Shown: positions 26,547 through 35,135 of the stretch, piece after piece | How the letters are laid out: every line of letters begins with the position of its first letter | Numbering within the stretch: position 1 is the first letter of the stretch | DNA from: Bacillota bacterium | GTDB lineage: Bacteria; Bacillota; Clostridia; Lachnospirales; Lachnospiraceae | NCBI GenBank assembly: GCA_029224465.1 | Contig: JAQXUQ010000008.1 | Location: 1 to 64,000 of the forward strand | Length of the DNA: 64,000 nt | Direction: 5' to 3' | Translations under genes and position numbers: made by a program | The notes under the pieces: model-generated | What the model was told of the DNA's origin: nothing | The model's database searches: none | What the model saw: only the letters and a program-made list of their open reading frames with translations

Positions 26547-26931
26547 AAAATCAGCAAAGAGATAAGAGATCAGGAAAATGAAGATGAGAGGTCAGCTCTC
26601 ATGACAGGACCCCGATCGGACAAGAGCTTCAGGGGAATTTTACAGGAAGGAGGTACGGACCACCCGAATAGTTAAGTTCCACAGAAGTATAATTGTTCAT
26701 CTCAGACTCGTTGATGCAAGTACATGAAGGATGTGATGAAATCTTTGACGGGATCAAGGGATGCCCGCCAGGAACTGATCGAACGTGGATCAGGCTGCCC
26801 GGTGAAGACTTTGGTTCAGGATCAGGACACCACAGTACAATCAGTACAAAGACAGAGGATGGAACGCGGATACGGGAAAGGCAAAGTTCAGATCCAGAGG
26901 AGGTTTAGTCCATTGGACAACGAACAGCAGT
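26547..26931 (+). other. Non-coding stretch, possibly a small transcript or decayed gene
   Basis: No protein family is recognisable in any frame. One frame is open from ATG 26724 to TAA 26933 (69 codons, beginning MKDVMKSLTGSRDARQELI). It has no ribosome site and an unusual Gln/Arg-rich tail. Upstream are a 7-bp hairpin near 26585-26605 and a stray AAGGAGGT (26646-26653) with no start codon after it. A terminator hairpin follows directly at 26932. A structured RNA, a small protein gene or a worn-down insertion are all possible. Confidence 0.35.
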
Positions 26932-26969
26932 AAAGGGACATCAATCGTAAAGAAGGTTGATGTCCCTTT
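26932..26969 (+). terminator. Strong hairpin ahead of a T-rich tract
   Basis: A perfect 13-bp stem (26932-26944 with 26957-26969) has a 12-nt loop. On the plus strand TTTTTTGCTTTTTATT follows about 9 nt later. It begins at the stop codon of the 69-codon frame, and lies beyond the end of the large minus-strand gene, so it may act for either side. Confidence 0.65.
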
Positions 26970-26989
26970 CCTCATGTCTTTTTTGCTTT

Positions 26990-29900
26990 TTATTCGTCTT
27001 CCCTGCGCATATTGTTCTGCGCTCCCGCAAGCAGAAGCTTGATCCGGTTCAGCTGGTTTACTTCCGATGCGCCCGGGTCATAGTCAATTGCCGCAAGATT
27101 CGCCTGCGGATAAAGCTGGCGGACTTTCTTCGCAACACCCTTTCCTACAACATGGTTCGGCAGGCACCCGAACGGCTGAATACAGATAATGTTCGGAACG
27201 CCGGATTTAATCAGCTCCACCATTTCTCCCGTCAGGAACCAGCCCTCGCCGGTCTGGTTGCCGATGTCGACAATCGGCTCCGCATAGGAAACCAGCGTAT
27301 AGATGCTCGAAGGCGCCTCGAAATGCCTGCTCTTGTCATAGGCCTTGTAAATCGGACGCAGAAGTACTTTCTCGATCACAAAAATCGCTGCGCGCATCGC
27401 TGCGGCAGTCTTCTTGCTTGTCCCCAGATACTCCGCTTTGTAAATCTGGTTATAGAAGCAGTAGAGCATAAAGCCCATCAGATCCGGAACGACGGCTTCA
27501 GCGCCTTCATTTTCCAGTGTTTCCACAAGATGGTTGTTGGCAGCGTAAGAGTACTTGACCAGTATCTCGCCGACAACGCCGACTCTCGGCTTTTTGAGGT
27601 CTTCCCGGACCGGAACCGCGTCAAATTCCCGGATCATCTGAATGCACATTTTCTGGACTTTCCGGATCGGGAGTCCTTTCATATTCACAAGGAATTCCGT
27701 GCATGTTTCAAGCCACTTCTGATGCAGCGCTTCGACAGAGCCTTTTTCTTTTTCGTACGGACGCATTCTGTAAACGCACTTCATCATGACATCGCCGAAC
27801 ATGACCGCGAACGCAAGCCTCGCAAGGAGCTTCATTGAAATCTTGAACCCGGGGTTCCCTTCCAGACCTGACAGGTTGGCGGAAATAACCGGAATCTGCT
27901 CCATGCCGGCTTTTTTGAGCGCTCTTCTGATAAAGCCGATGTAGTTTGAAGCGCGGCACCCGCCGCCTGTCTGCGACATGATGATCGCCGTATGGTCCGG
28001 ATCATACTGACCGGATTCGAGCGCCTCCATGAACTGTCCCACAACATACAGGGAAGGGTAGCAGGCGTCGTTGTTTACATACTTCAGGCCGTAGTCGACT
28101 GCTTTCCGGTTGTCGTTCTTTAAAACAACCAGATTATAGCCGCAGGATCTTGCCGCCGGTTCGATCAGATCGAAATGAATCGGCGACATCTGCGGGCACA
28201 GAATCGTATACCTCTCTTCGAACATTTTTTCGGTGAAAGGCACCTTTTTAATCGCGCTTGAGCGTATGGTACGCTTTGTTTTTCTGCGTTCGCGGATCCG
28301 GATCGCGGCAATCAGGGAGCGGACGCGGATTCTTGCGGCGCCCAGATTGTTGACCTCATCGATCTTGAGGCAGGTGTAGATCTTGTCGGAGCCGGAGAGA
28401 ATATCATTAACCTGATCCGTCGTGACCGCGTCCACGCCGCAGCCGAACGAATTGAGCTGGATCATATCCAGATCATCCCGCGTTTTGACATAGCTCGCAG
28501 CTGCGTACAGACGGGAATGGTACATCCACTGATCCAGTACGACAAGGGGCCGCTCGGGCGAGGCCAGATGGGATATACTGTCCTCGGAGAGAACCGCGAA
28601 GCCGTAGGAACTGATCATCTCCGGGATGCCGTGATTGATCTCCGGGTCGAGATGGTACGGACGCCCTGCGAGCACGATGCCGCGGACGTGATTTTCCTGC
28701 ATATAGCGCAGCACCCGCTCACCCTCCGCCTGAATGTCTTTTCTGGTCTTTGCGAGCTCGTCCCATGCGTCCGATGCCGCGGCGATCACTTCCTTCTCCG
28801 GCAGTTCTTTAAACTCGCGCGTAAGGCCTTCCGTGATGGTTTTAAGATCAGTAAATGCCATAAACGGATGGCGGAAAACAACGCTCCCGTTCATGATTTC
28901 CTCTACGTTGTTCTTGATGTTCTCCGGATAGGAGCTGACGATCGGGCAGTTATAATGATTGTCCGATTCGCCAAATTCCTTCCTCTCGTAGAATAAAGAC
29001 GGATAGAAGATGAAGTCGACGCCGTGCTGAATCAGCCACTGGATATGTCCGTGCGTGATTTTGGCGGGATAGCAGGCGGACTCGGACGGAATGGATTCAA
29101 TTCCCATCTCGTAAATCTTATGTGTGGAAGGCGGCGACAGAACAACACGGTATCCGAGCTTTGTAAAGAACGTATACCAGAACGGATAGTTCTCGTACAT
29201 GTTCAGAACGCGGGGGAGCCCAACCGTGCCGCGGGCGGCCTGCGCAGCAGGAAGCGGACGGTAACCGAAAATTCTGCGCATCTTATACTTGTAAAGGTTC
29301 GGGATGCCGTTATCGGTTTTTTCAAGGCCGAGGCCTCTTTCACAGCGGTTGCCGGAGATAAACTGCCTTCCGTCGCTGAAATGGTTGATGGTCAGTCTGC
29401 AGTTGTTATTGCAGCGGCCGCAGTTTGAGAGCGTTGTCTCGAACGTCAGATTTTCCATCTCTTCAAAAGAGAGCATGGAAGTCGGACGACTCTCGTCATA
29501 GCGCTCCCGTGCGATCAGGGCGGCGCCGAACGCGCCCATGATACCGGCAATGTCCGGCCGGATCACCTGGCCGTCCGCGATTTTCTCGAGCGCGCGCAGA
29601 ACCGCGTCGTTGTAGAAAGTTCCGCCCTGAACGACAATATTTTTACCGAGTTCCTCCGCGGAGGAAACCTTCATAACCTTGAACAGTGCGTTTTTAATGA
29701 CAGAGTACGCAAGACCGGCGGAAATATCGGAGACTTCTGCGCCTTCCTTCTGCGCCTGTTTGACTCTGGAATTCATAAAAACAGTGCAGCGTGTGCCAAG
29801 GTCTATAGGATGCTGCGCAAAAAGAGCGGCCTTCGCGAAATCCTGAACCGAGTAGTTCAGGGATTTCGCGAATGTCTCGATAAAGGATCCGCAGCCGGAA

Positions 29901-31240
29901 GAGCATGCTTCGTTCAGCGTGACGGAATCCACAGCGCCGTTCTTGATCCGGATACATTTCATATCCTGTCCGCCGATGTCGAGGATACAGTCGACCTGCG
30001 GATCAAAATAAGACGCGCCGTAATAGTGCGCGATCGTTTCCACCTCTCCGTGATCGAGCTTGAACGCGGATTTTAAAAGCGCTTCACCGTAACCGGTAGA
30101 GCAGCTGCCGGCGATCGAAGCGCCCTCGGGCATCTTTCGGGCAAGCTCCGTGATTCCGCGGATCGCTGTTTTGATCGGAGAACCGTTGTTGGAAGAATAG
30201 AAAGAGTACAGCAGCTCGCCGTTTTCGCCGACAAGCGCGAGCTTGGTTGTCGTCGAGCCCGCGTCGATGCCGAGGAACGTACGCCCTCTGTAATTTCTGA
30301 TATTGCCGGTTTTAACCTTATGCTTCGCGTGCCTTGCACTGAATTCGTCATATTCTTGTCTGGTCGCGAAGAGCGGGTCCATTCGGTGGACTTCGAACTC
30401 CATCCTCATGGGTCTTGACGTCTTGCCGATCAATTCATCCAGAGAAAAGACAACGTCTTCATGCGCATTAAAAGCACTGCCCATCGCGGGAAACAGGTGA
30501 GAATTCTCAACATCAATGATATGCTCATCGTCGAGCTTCAGTTCCCGGATAAAAGCCGTCTTCAGCTCTGTCAGGAAATGGAGCGGTCCTCCAAGGAATG
30601 CAACGTGTCCGCGGATCGGTTTACCCTGCGCGAGTCCGGAAATTGTCTGGATGACAACAGCCTGGAAAATGGACGCGGCAAGGTCTTCTTTACGCGCGCC
30701 GTCGTTGATCAGGGGCTGAATGTCCGATTTTGCGAAAACGCCGCAGCGCGCGGCTATGGTATACAGCGACTGGTAATGTTTCGCGTACTCGTTCAGGCCT
30801 TTGGCGTCCGTCTGCAGAAGAGAAGCCATCTGGTCGATAAAAGAACCTGTGCCGCCAGCGCAGGTTCCGTTCATTCTCTGCTCGACGTTGCCGTTTTCAA
30901 AATAAATGATCTTGGCATCTTCGCCGCCAAGTTCAATCGCAACATCGGTTTTCGGAGCGATCTTCTTAACGGCAGCTGCCTCCGCGACAACTTCCTGCTC
31001 GAACGGGATGCCGAGATGATTCGCGAGCGAGAGGCCGCCGGAACCCGTGATCACGGGATGAACCTGTATATCTCCGAGCTTTTCCTTCGCTTCGACAAGC
31101 AATGTGTAAAGTGTCTTCCGGATTTCGGCGTGGTGGCGGCGGTATTCACCGAATGCCAGATTGTCCGACGGATCCATGACTGCGATTTTGACGGTTGTAG
31201 AACCGATATCAATGCCTAAAGTGTAGTCTTTCGAACGCAA
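26990..31240 (-). CDS. Two-activase acyl-CoA dehydratase-type fusion protein
   Basis: A 1416-residue protein. Residues about 5-290 and 325-600 are two BadF/HgdC-type ATPase activase domains (LGIDIGSTTVKIAVMD, GTCAGGTGSFIDQMA; LGIDAGSTTTKLALVG, EACSSGCGSFIETFA). Each carries a Cys suited to a bridging [4Fe-4S] cluster. A Cys-rich block follows (NCGRCNNNCRL, GNRCERGLG), then DUF2229 and HgdB-type regions (ESACYPAKITHGH, NSFGCGVDAVTTDQ, NNDACYPSLYVVGQ, TGGGCRASNYIGF, QPFGCLPNHVVGKG). By family knowledge it should couple ATP hydrolysis to very low-potential electron transfer onto an Fe-S protein. Its natural substrate is unknown. I choose a TTG start (plus 31238-31240) because AGGAG precedes it by 8 nt. 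It stands alone. Confidence 0.85.
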   Translation of the reverse strand: MRSKDYTLGIDIGSTTVKIAVMDPSDNLAFGEYRRHHAEIRKTLYTLLVEAKEKLGDIQVHPVITGSGGLSLANHLGIPFEQEVVAEAAAVKKIAPKTDVAIELGGEDAKIIYFENGNVEQRMNGTCAGGTGSFIDQMASLLQTDAKGLNEYAKHYQSLYTIAARCGVFAKSDIQPLINDGARKEDLAASIFQAVVIQTISGLAQGKPIRGHVAFLGGPLHFLTELKTAFIRELKLDDEHIIDVENSHLFPAMGSAFNAHEDVVFSLDELIGKTSRPMRMEFEVHRMDPLFATRQEYDEFSARHAKHKVKTGNIRNYRGRTFLGIDAGSTTTKLALVGENGELLYSFYSSNNGSPIKTAIRGITELARKMPEGASIAGSCSTGYGEALLKSAFKLDHGEVETIAHYYGASYFDPQVDCILDIGGQDMKCIRIKNGAVDSVTLNEACSSGCGSFIETFAKSLNYSVQDFAKAALFAQHPIDLGTRCTVFMNSRVKQAQKEGAEVSDISAGLAYSVIKNALFKVMKVSSAEELGKNIVVQGGTFYNDAVLRALEKIADGQVIRPDIAGIMGAFGAALIARERYDESRPTSMLSFEEMENLTFETTLSNCGRCNNNCRLTINHFSDGRQFISGNRCERGLGLEKTDNGIPNLYKYKMRRIFGYRPLPAAQAARGTVGLPRVLNMYENYPFWYTFFTKLGYRVVLSPPSTHKIYEMGIESIPSESACYPAKITHGHIQWLIQHGVDFIFYPSLFYERKEFGESDNHYNCPIVSSYPENIKNNVEEIMNGSVVFRHPFMAFTDLKTITEGLTREFKELPEKEVIAAASDAWDELAKTRKDIQAEGERVLRYMQENHVRGIVLAGRPYHLDPEINHGIPEMISSYGFAVLSEDSISHLASPERPLVVLDQWMYHSRLYAAASYVKTRDDLDMIQLNSFGCGVDAVTTDQVNDILSGSDKIYTCLKIDEVNNLGAARIRVRSLIAAIRIRERRKTKRTIRSSAIKKVPFTEKMFEERYTILCPQMSPIHFDLIEPAARSCGYNLVVLKNDNRKAVDYGLKYVNNDACYPSLYVVGQFMEALESGQYDPDHTAIIMSQTGGGCRASNYIGFIRRALKKAGMEQIPVISANLSGLEGNPGFKISMKLLARLAFAVMFGDVMMKCVYRMRPYEKEKGSVEALHQKWLETCTEFLVNMKGLPIRKVQKMCIQMIREFDAVPVREDLKKPRVGVVGEILVKYSYAANNHLVETLENEGAEAVVPDLMGFMLYCFYNQIYKAEYLGTSKKTAAAMRAAIFVIEKVLLRPIYKAYDKSRHFEAPSSIYTLVSYAEPIVDIGNQTGEGWFLTGEMVELIKSGVPNIICIQPFGCLPNHVVGKGVAKKVRQLYPQANLAAIDYDPGASEVNQLNRIKLLLAGAQNNMRREDE

Positions 31241-31483
31241 AATTGATCTCCTGAAAGCACAAAGCCGCCGGCCGGAACCGGAGCTTTCTTATTTAATAGT
31301 GTAAACTGATCGAATCACTATCGGATTCTAAATCGCGCGCAATTTAAAGTCAACAAACCCACGTACCTCAAAAAATGAAAATTGTCTTAAATGTCACCGG
31401 GGGCGGGCCGGCGTTCGTTTACTTTTACGGGTGCGGATGCTATTCTAAAATCCGGTTGAACTAAAAAAGAAAGGAAAAACCAC
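31241..31483. other. Divergent intergenic region
   Basis: Between the large minus-strand activase gene and the plus-strand rhomboid-like gene. The activase leader contains a GAAAGC/GCTTTC pair (31253-31258 with 31283-31288) around a GGCCGG-rich core. The middle is AT-rich. The plus-strand promoter is listed separately. No gene is visible. Confidence 0.5.
31418..31446 (+). promoter_or_regulatory. Promoter of the rhomboid-like / sigma-like unit
   Basis: TTTACT (31418-31423) and TATTCT (31441-31446) have a 17-bp spacer, with TGC directly before the -10 as an extended element. It lies 37 bp upstream of ATG 31484, whose ribosome site is AAAGAAAGG. Confidence 0.55.
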
Positions 31484-32533
31484 ATGAGCTGGTTCGAAAA
31501 GAAATTTTCAAGATACGCGATCCGAAACCTGTCACTGGTTCTGATCCTGTGCTATGCATTCGGATATCTGATTCAGATGATCAATCCTTCTTTTATTCTG
31601 TATCTGACACTGAATCCTTACGCGATCCTGCACGGTCAGATCTGGAGGATTTTTACATGGCTGATCATTCCGCCGGAGCAGACAAACCTGATCTTCGTCC
31701 TGATCATGCTTCTGTTTTATTATTCTATCGGAACGTCGCTCGAGCGTACATGGGGGACCTGGCGTTATAATGTCTATATGTTCGCCGGATTTTTATGCAC
31801 GATCGCCGGTGCGTTTCTGATGATGGGATACGCTTATCTCTTTCATGCGGGCATGATTGAAAGACTCGGCGCTGCCGCGTTCTTTGCGGGAGTCAGCCCG
31901 GCGTTCAGCACATACTATATTAACATGTCTATTTTTCTCGCGTACGCGGCGACTTTCCCGGACGCTGTCGTGCTATTGATGTTCATACTGCCGGTCAAGG
32001 TGAAATGGCTCGGGTTTGTCTATGCTGTACTGCTCGGTGCTGATTTTGTTCAGGCAGCGGCCGCAGGACAGTTCTATCTTTGCTTTGCCATGCTGGCATC
32101 GCTTCTGAATTTCCTGATCTTCTTCCTTCAGAGGAAGAATCCGGCTTTTCTGCACCCGCAGGAGGCAATGAGAAGGGCCCGTTTCCGGAAGGAAATGTCG
32201 TCCGGAAGGGATACGGCCGCAGGACCTTCGCAGTCTCCTTCTGCAGCCGCGCAGGCAGCGCGCAGTGAACGGAATGCGGGAGAAAACATGAGAAGAAAGA
32301 TGGCCGCGAGACATCGCTGCGCCATCTGCGGAAGAACCGAGCTGGATGATCCGACACTGGAATTCCGCTACTGTTCCAAATGCGACGGGACCTATGAATT
32401 CTGTCAGGATCATCTGTTTACGCATGTTCACGCAAAGGGCGGAATGGGACCGGTGCCGTTGGCTTCCGTGACAGGCAGTCAGGAAACAGAGCATAAGGAA
32501 TCCTCTGGACAGGATCCGGATATTGGAAAGTAG
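31484..32533 (+). CDS. Rhomboid-like membrane protein with C-terminal zinc ribbon, catalytic motif absent
   Basis: A 349-residue protein. About six TM helices fill residues 12-215 in a rhomboid-like pattern (LNPYAILHGQIWRIFTWLIIP, LFYYSIGTSLERTWGTWRYN, FPDAVVLLMFILPVKVKWLG). The catalytic GxSG motif and the matching His of active rhomboids are not visible, so it is probably a pseudoprotease. A polar Ala/Ser-rich linker (about 225-275) leads to a cytosolic Cys4 zinc-ribbon (CAICG, then YCSKC) and FCQDHLFTHVH. It is the first gene of a three-gene unit with the sigma-like protein 8 nt downstream. Role unknown; membrane anchoring or recognition of a partner is plausible. Confidence 0.7.
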   Translation: MSWFEKKFSRYAIRNLSLVLILCYAFGYLIQMINPSFILYLTLNPYAILHGQIWRIFTWLIIPPEQTNLIFVLIMLLFYYSIGTSLERTWGTWRYNVYMFAGFLCTIAGAFLMMGYAYLFHAGMIERLGAAAFFAGVSPAFSTYYINMSIFLAYAATFPDAVVLLMFILPVKVKWLGFVYAVLLGADFVQAAAAGQFYLCFAMLASLLNFLIFFLQRKNPAFLHPQEAMRRARFRKEMSSGRDTAAGPSQSPSAAAQAARSERNAGENMRRKMAARHRCAICGRTELDDPTLEFRYCSKCDGTYEFCQDHLFTHVHAKGGMGPVPLASVTGSQETEHKESSGQDPDIGK

Positions 32534-32541
32534 GGTGAGGT

Positions 32542-33291
32542 ATGGACGAAATCAGCCGTGAAGAAAGTTTTGTCAGGATGCTGCAGGCATTGATCACAAG
32601 TGCGCAGAAGAACAGAGGCGTTGTGACGAGCAGACAGATCGAGAAAGCGTTCGATGGTATGCAGCTCTCCAAAGAGCAGCTCCTGCAGGTAAAGAACTAT
32701 CTGAAAGACAATAAAATCGGCATTGACGAGCCGCTTGACGCGGATGAGAGGATGAGCCGGGAGGATCATGATTATCTTGCGGATTATCAGGAAACCGTGG
32801 CTTCCATCGAGCAGCCTTCGGACGGCGTATTCGACGCGATCAAGCTGAACGCGATGGCGGGGGACAAAGAGGCGCAGCAGGAGCTTGCCGAGCTGATGCT
32901 GCCCAAGGTTGTAGATATCGCGAAACTTTATGCCGGTCAGGGGGTTTATATGGAGGATCTGATCGGCGCCGGCAATATGGCGCTGGTACGCGGAACCAAG
33001 CTGCTCGGCCCTCTCGAAAAGCCGGAAGAAGTGGAGCCGGACCTTGCGCAGAGAATCATGAAAGCCATGGAAGATCTGATCGAACAGGAGCTGGAAGAAC
33101 ACGCGACCGCGGCGGATGCCGCCGAAAAATCCAATAAGGTGCTGGACAAAGCGAATGAGCTTTCGGCGGCGCTCGGAAGAAAAGTCACGGTTGGAGAGCT
33201 GGCAGCGGAAGGCGAGCTTTCGGAAGAAGAGATCATGGATGCCATCAGGATCACCGGTAACCATATTGACAGCATTGATTACAAATCGTAG
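32542..33291 (+). CDS. Sigma-70-like protein lacking promoter-recognition regions
   Basis: A 249-residue protein. Residues 8-55 resemble sigma region 1.1 (NRGVVTSRQIEKAFDGMQLS). Residues about 105-150 resemble regions 1.2-2.2 (AGDKEAQQELAELMLPKVV, IAKLYAGQGVYMEDLIGAGN), the part that in true sigma factors contacts the beta' clamp. Residues about 205-245 resemble region 3 (LGRKVTVGELAAEGELSEEE). Regions 2.3-2.4, needed to melt and read the -10 box, are replaced by an acidic helical stretch, and region 4 is missing. It could bind RNA polymerase without directing it to promoters. Recognition is by eye and from memory. Spacing to neighbours is 8 and 19 nt. Confidence 0.6.
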   Translation: MDEISREESFVRMLQALITSAQKNRGVVTSRQIEKAFDGMQLSKEQLLQVKNYLKDNKIGIDEPLDADERMSREDHDYLADYQETVASIEQPSDGVFDAIKLNAMAGDKEAQQELAELMLPKVVDIAKLYAGQGVYMEDLIGAGNMALVRGTKLLGPLEKPEEVEPDLAQRIMKAMEDLIEQELEEHATAADAAEKSNKVLDKANELSAALGRKVTVGELAAEGELSEEEIMDAIRITGNHIDSIDYKS

Positions 33292-33310
33292 GGTGGAAAG
33301 TCGAAAGTCT

Positions 33311-33730
33311 ATGGAAACGCAGGGGAATGATTATAAGTACATCATGGAAGGCCTCACGGACATTGCGGTGGGTGCCAGATATACCTATGCCGAGCTGGAA
33401 GATAATCCGGAGCTGAGCTATAAATTCCGCTGCATTATCAAACGGTTTTTTGAGCAGGAAGTAGGACGGGAGACAAGCCTTGAGAGCCATCTGTATTATA
33501 TGAAGCCGGAAGATGAAAGCTGCAGAATTTACACACAGATCAAGGCAAAGGTCCGCGTATACTGCCCTGTCACCAGCAAATCGTCCGGCAGAACAAAGAC
33601 GATCTACAAGGAACAGACTCTGGCGGCGGATGAACTCTCTAAGATACCGCTTTCGGAAAAGAACCGCCGCGGCATGATCGTGCATGAACTGCAGCTCTCG
33701 AAGCTCGGTCTTATGACATTTGCCATGTAG
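33311..33730 (+). CDS. Conserved-looking protein of unknown function
   Basis: A 139-residue soluble protein, last in the rhomboid-like/sigma-like unit. ATG 33311 begins METQGNDYKYIMEGLTDIAVG. Basic and acidic residues are mixed through the sequence (ELEDNPELSYKFRCIIKRFF, VYCPVTSKSSGRTKTIYKEQ), with no signal peptide, TM helix or known motif. The frame is open upstream inside the sigma-like gene, but that part is a shadow. A clear terminator follows 16 nt after the stop. I do not recognise the family. Confidence 0.6.
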   Translation: METQGNDYKYIMEGLTDIAVGARYTYAELEDNPELSYKFRCIIKRFFEQEVGRETSLESHLYYMKPEDESCRIYTQIKAKVRVYCPVTSKSSGRTKTIYKEQTLAADELSKIPLSEKNRRGMIVHELQLSKLGLMTFAM

Positions 33731-33745
33731 CGGCATAGCTTTTTT

Positions 33746-33779
33746 AAATCCGCCGCACGATACGTCCGGTGGATTTTTT
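33746..33779 (+). terminator. Terminator of the rhomboid-like / sigma-like unit
   Basis: A 10-bp stem with one G-U pair (33746-33755 with 33767-33776) is followed by a run of T to 33779. It isolates the unit from recA. Confidence 0.85.
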
Positions 33780-33923
33780 AATGCCGCCGGCATATAATGA
33801 ATGCATGACCTGCAGCAGGCAGCGCGGTGAACCCGGACGCGCGCAAAAGCGTCCGCATATCTTACTTCAAATCGTGCCAACCGGCGGCATTTTCTGCAGC
33901 CGCGTCTTCATGTATCCTCGTTC

Positions 33924-33952
33924 TTGCAATCAAAAGAAGCGGATGCTATACT
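33924..33952 (+). promoter_or_regulatory. recA: recA promoter
   Basis: TTGCAA (33924-33929) and TATACT (33947-33952) with 17-bp spacing and TGC before the -10. The predicted start of transcription falls just before the LexA operator at 33962. The 140 bp upstream of it hold only short GC hairpins. Confidence 0.8.
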
Positions 33953-33961
33953 ACAAAACAA

Positions 33962-33973
33962 GAACACATGTTC
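33962..33973. promoter_or_regulatory. LexA (SOS box) operator
   Basis: GAACACATGTTC is a perfect GAAC-N4-GTTC dyad, the Gram-positive LexA (DinR) core. It sits at about +3 to +14 of the recA promoter, where bound repressor would block RNA polymerase. This predicts SOS induction of recA-recX. Confidence 0.85.
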
Positions 33974-34011
33974 TGTTTTGCTCGTTTCGTAAAGAAAGGA
34001 TTTATTATATT

Positions 34012-35091
34012 ATGGCTATGAATCGGGAAGACCGCGAGAAGGCATTAAGCGCTGCCGTATCGCAGATCGAGAAGGAGTTTGGCAAGGGCGCGATCATGAA
34101 GCTCGGAGACCCTTCCAACAATATGAATGTGGAGACTACGCCGACCGGTTCGCTGTCTCTGGATATTGCCCTGGGACTGGGCGGAATCCCGAAGGGAAGA
34201 GTTGTCGAGATCTACGGACCGGAATCTTCCGGTAAGACAACATTGACCTTACATATGGTTGCGGAGGTGCAGAGGCGCGGCGGTATCGCGGGATTCATTG
34301 ATGCGGAACACGCGCTGGATCCTGTCTATGCGCGCAATATCGGCGTTGACATTGACAATCTGTATATTTCCCAGCCGGATTCCGGTGAGCAGGGACTTGA
34401 GATCGCGGAGACAATGGTGCGTTCCGGCGCGATCGACATTGTCGTTATCGACTCTGTTGCGGCTCTTGTGCCGAAGCAGGAAATTGACGGCGAGATGGGA
34501 GATTCCCATGTCGGTCTGCAGGCGAGACTGATGTCTCAGGCGCTGCGCAAGCTGACAGCGGTCATTTCCAAGACAAACTGCACGGTCGTATTCATCAACC
34601 AGCTGCGTGAGAAGGTAGGTGTCATGTTCGGCAGCCCGGAAACGACAACCGGCGGACGCGCACTCAAGTTTTATTCGTCCATCCGCATGGATGTGCGCAG
34701 AATCGAGGCGATTAAGCAGAACGGAGAGGTCATCGGCAACCGTACCAGAGTCAAGGTTGTGAAGAACAAGATCGCGCCGCCGTTCAAGGAAGCCGAATTC
34801 GATATCATGTTCGGAAGAGGGATTTCGTATTCCGGCGACGTACTGGATCTTGCAGCAGGCGCGGACATCGTCAACAAGAGCGGCGCTTGGTACAACTATA
34901 ACGGCGACAGGATCGGACAGGGGCGCGAGAACGCGAAGAAGTACCTGGAAGATCATCCGCAGCTTCTGTATGAGATTGACAGAAAAGTGCGGGAGCACTA
35001 CGGACTCGATCCGGATGGCGCGAGGACGCCTGCGCCGGAGGTTACTGCGGCAGAGGACACCGCACAGGAAGCCGCTGTCGTTCAGGAATGA
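34012..35091 (+). CDS. recA: Recombinase A
   Basis: A 359-residue RecA. It forms filaments on single-stranded DNA for strand exchange and triggers LexA self-cleavage. Seen: Walker [27 protein letters not shown], Walker [12 protein letters not shown], loop L1 [30 protein letters not shown] and an acidic C-terminal tail. Two ATGs are possible, 34012 (MAMNRED) and 34018. AAAGAAAGGA lies upstream. recX follows 44 nt later, the usual partnership. Confidence 0.97.
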   Translation: MAMNREDREKALSAAVSQIEKEFGKGAIMKLGDPSNNMNVETTPTGSLSLDIALGLGGIPKGRVVEIYGPESSGKTTLTLHMVAEVQRRGGIAGFIDAEHALDPVYARNIGVDIDNLYISQPDSGEQGLEIAETMVRSGAIDIVVIDSVAALVPKQEIDGEMGDSHVGLQARLMSQALRKLTAVISKTNCTVVFINQLREKVGVMFGSPETTTGGRALKFYSSIRMDVRRIEAIKQNGEVIGNRTRVKVVKNKIAPPFKEAEFDIMFGRGISYSGDVLDLAAGADIVNKSGAWYNYNGDRIGQGRENAKKYLEDHPQLLYEIDRKVREHYGLDPDGARTPAPEVTAAEDTAQEAAVVQE

Positions 35092-35135
35092 GAGACCGGC
35101 GCGGCGGGACGCCGCTGCCGTGAGGTGGAAGAAAC

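Noticed and set aside
26957-31219. Several plus-strand frames opposite the activase fusion
   Set aside because: All lie antisense to the 1416-residue gene and have no ribosome sites or family motifs.
33785-33860. Separate small gene or promoter between the terminator and recA
   Set aside because: A TATAAT at 33793-33798 and a 7-bp hairpin (33834-33855) occur, but no -35 box fits and no reading frame or terminator supports a gene.
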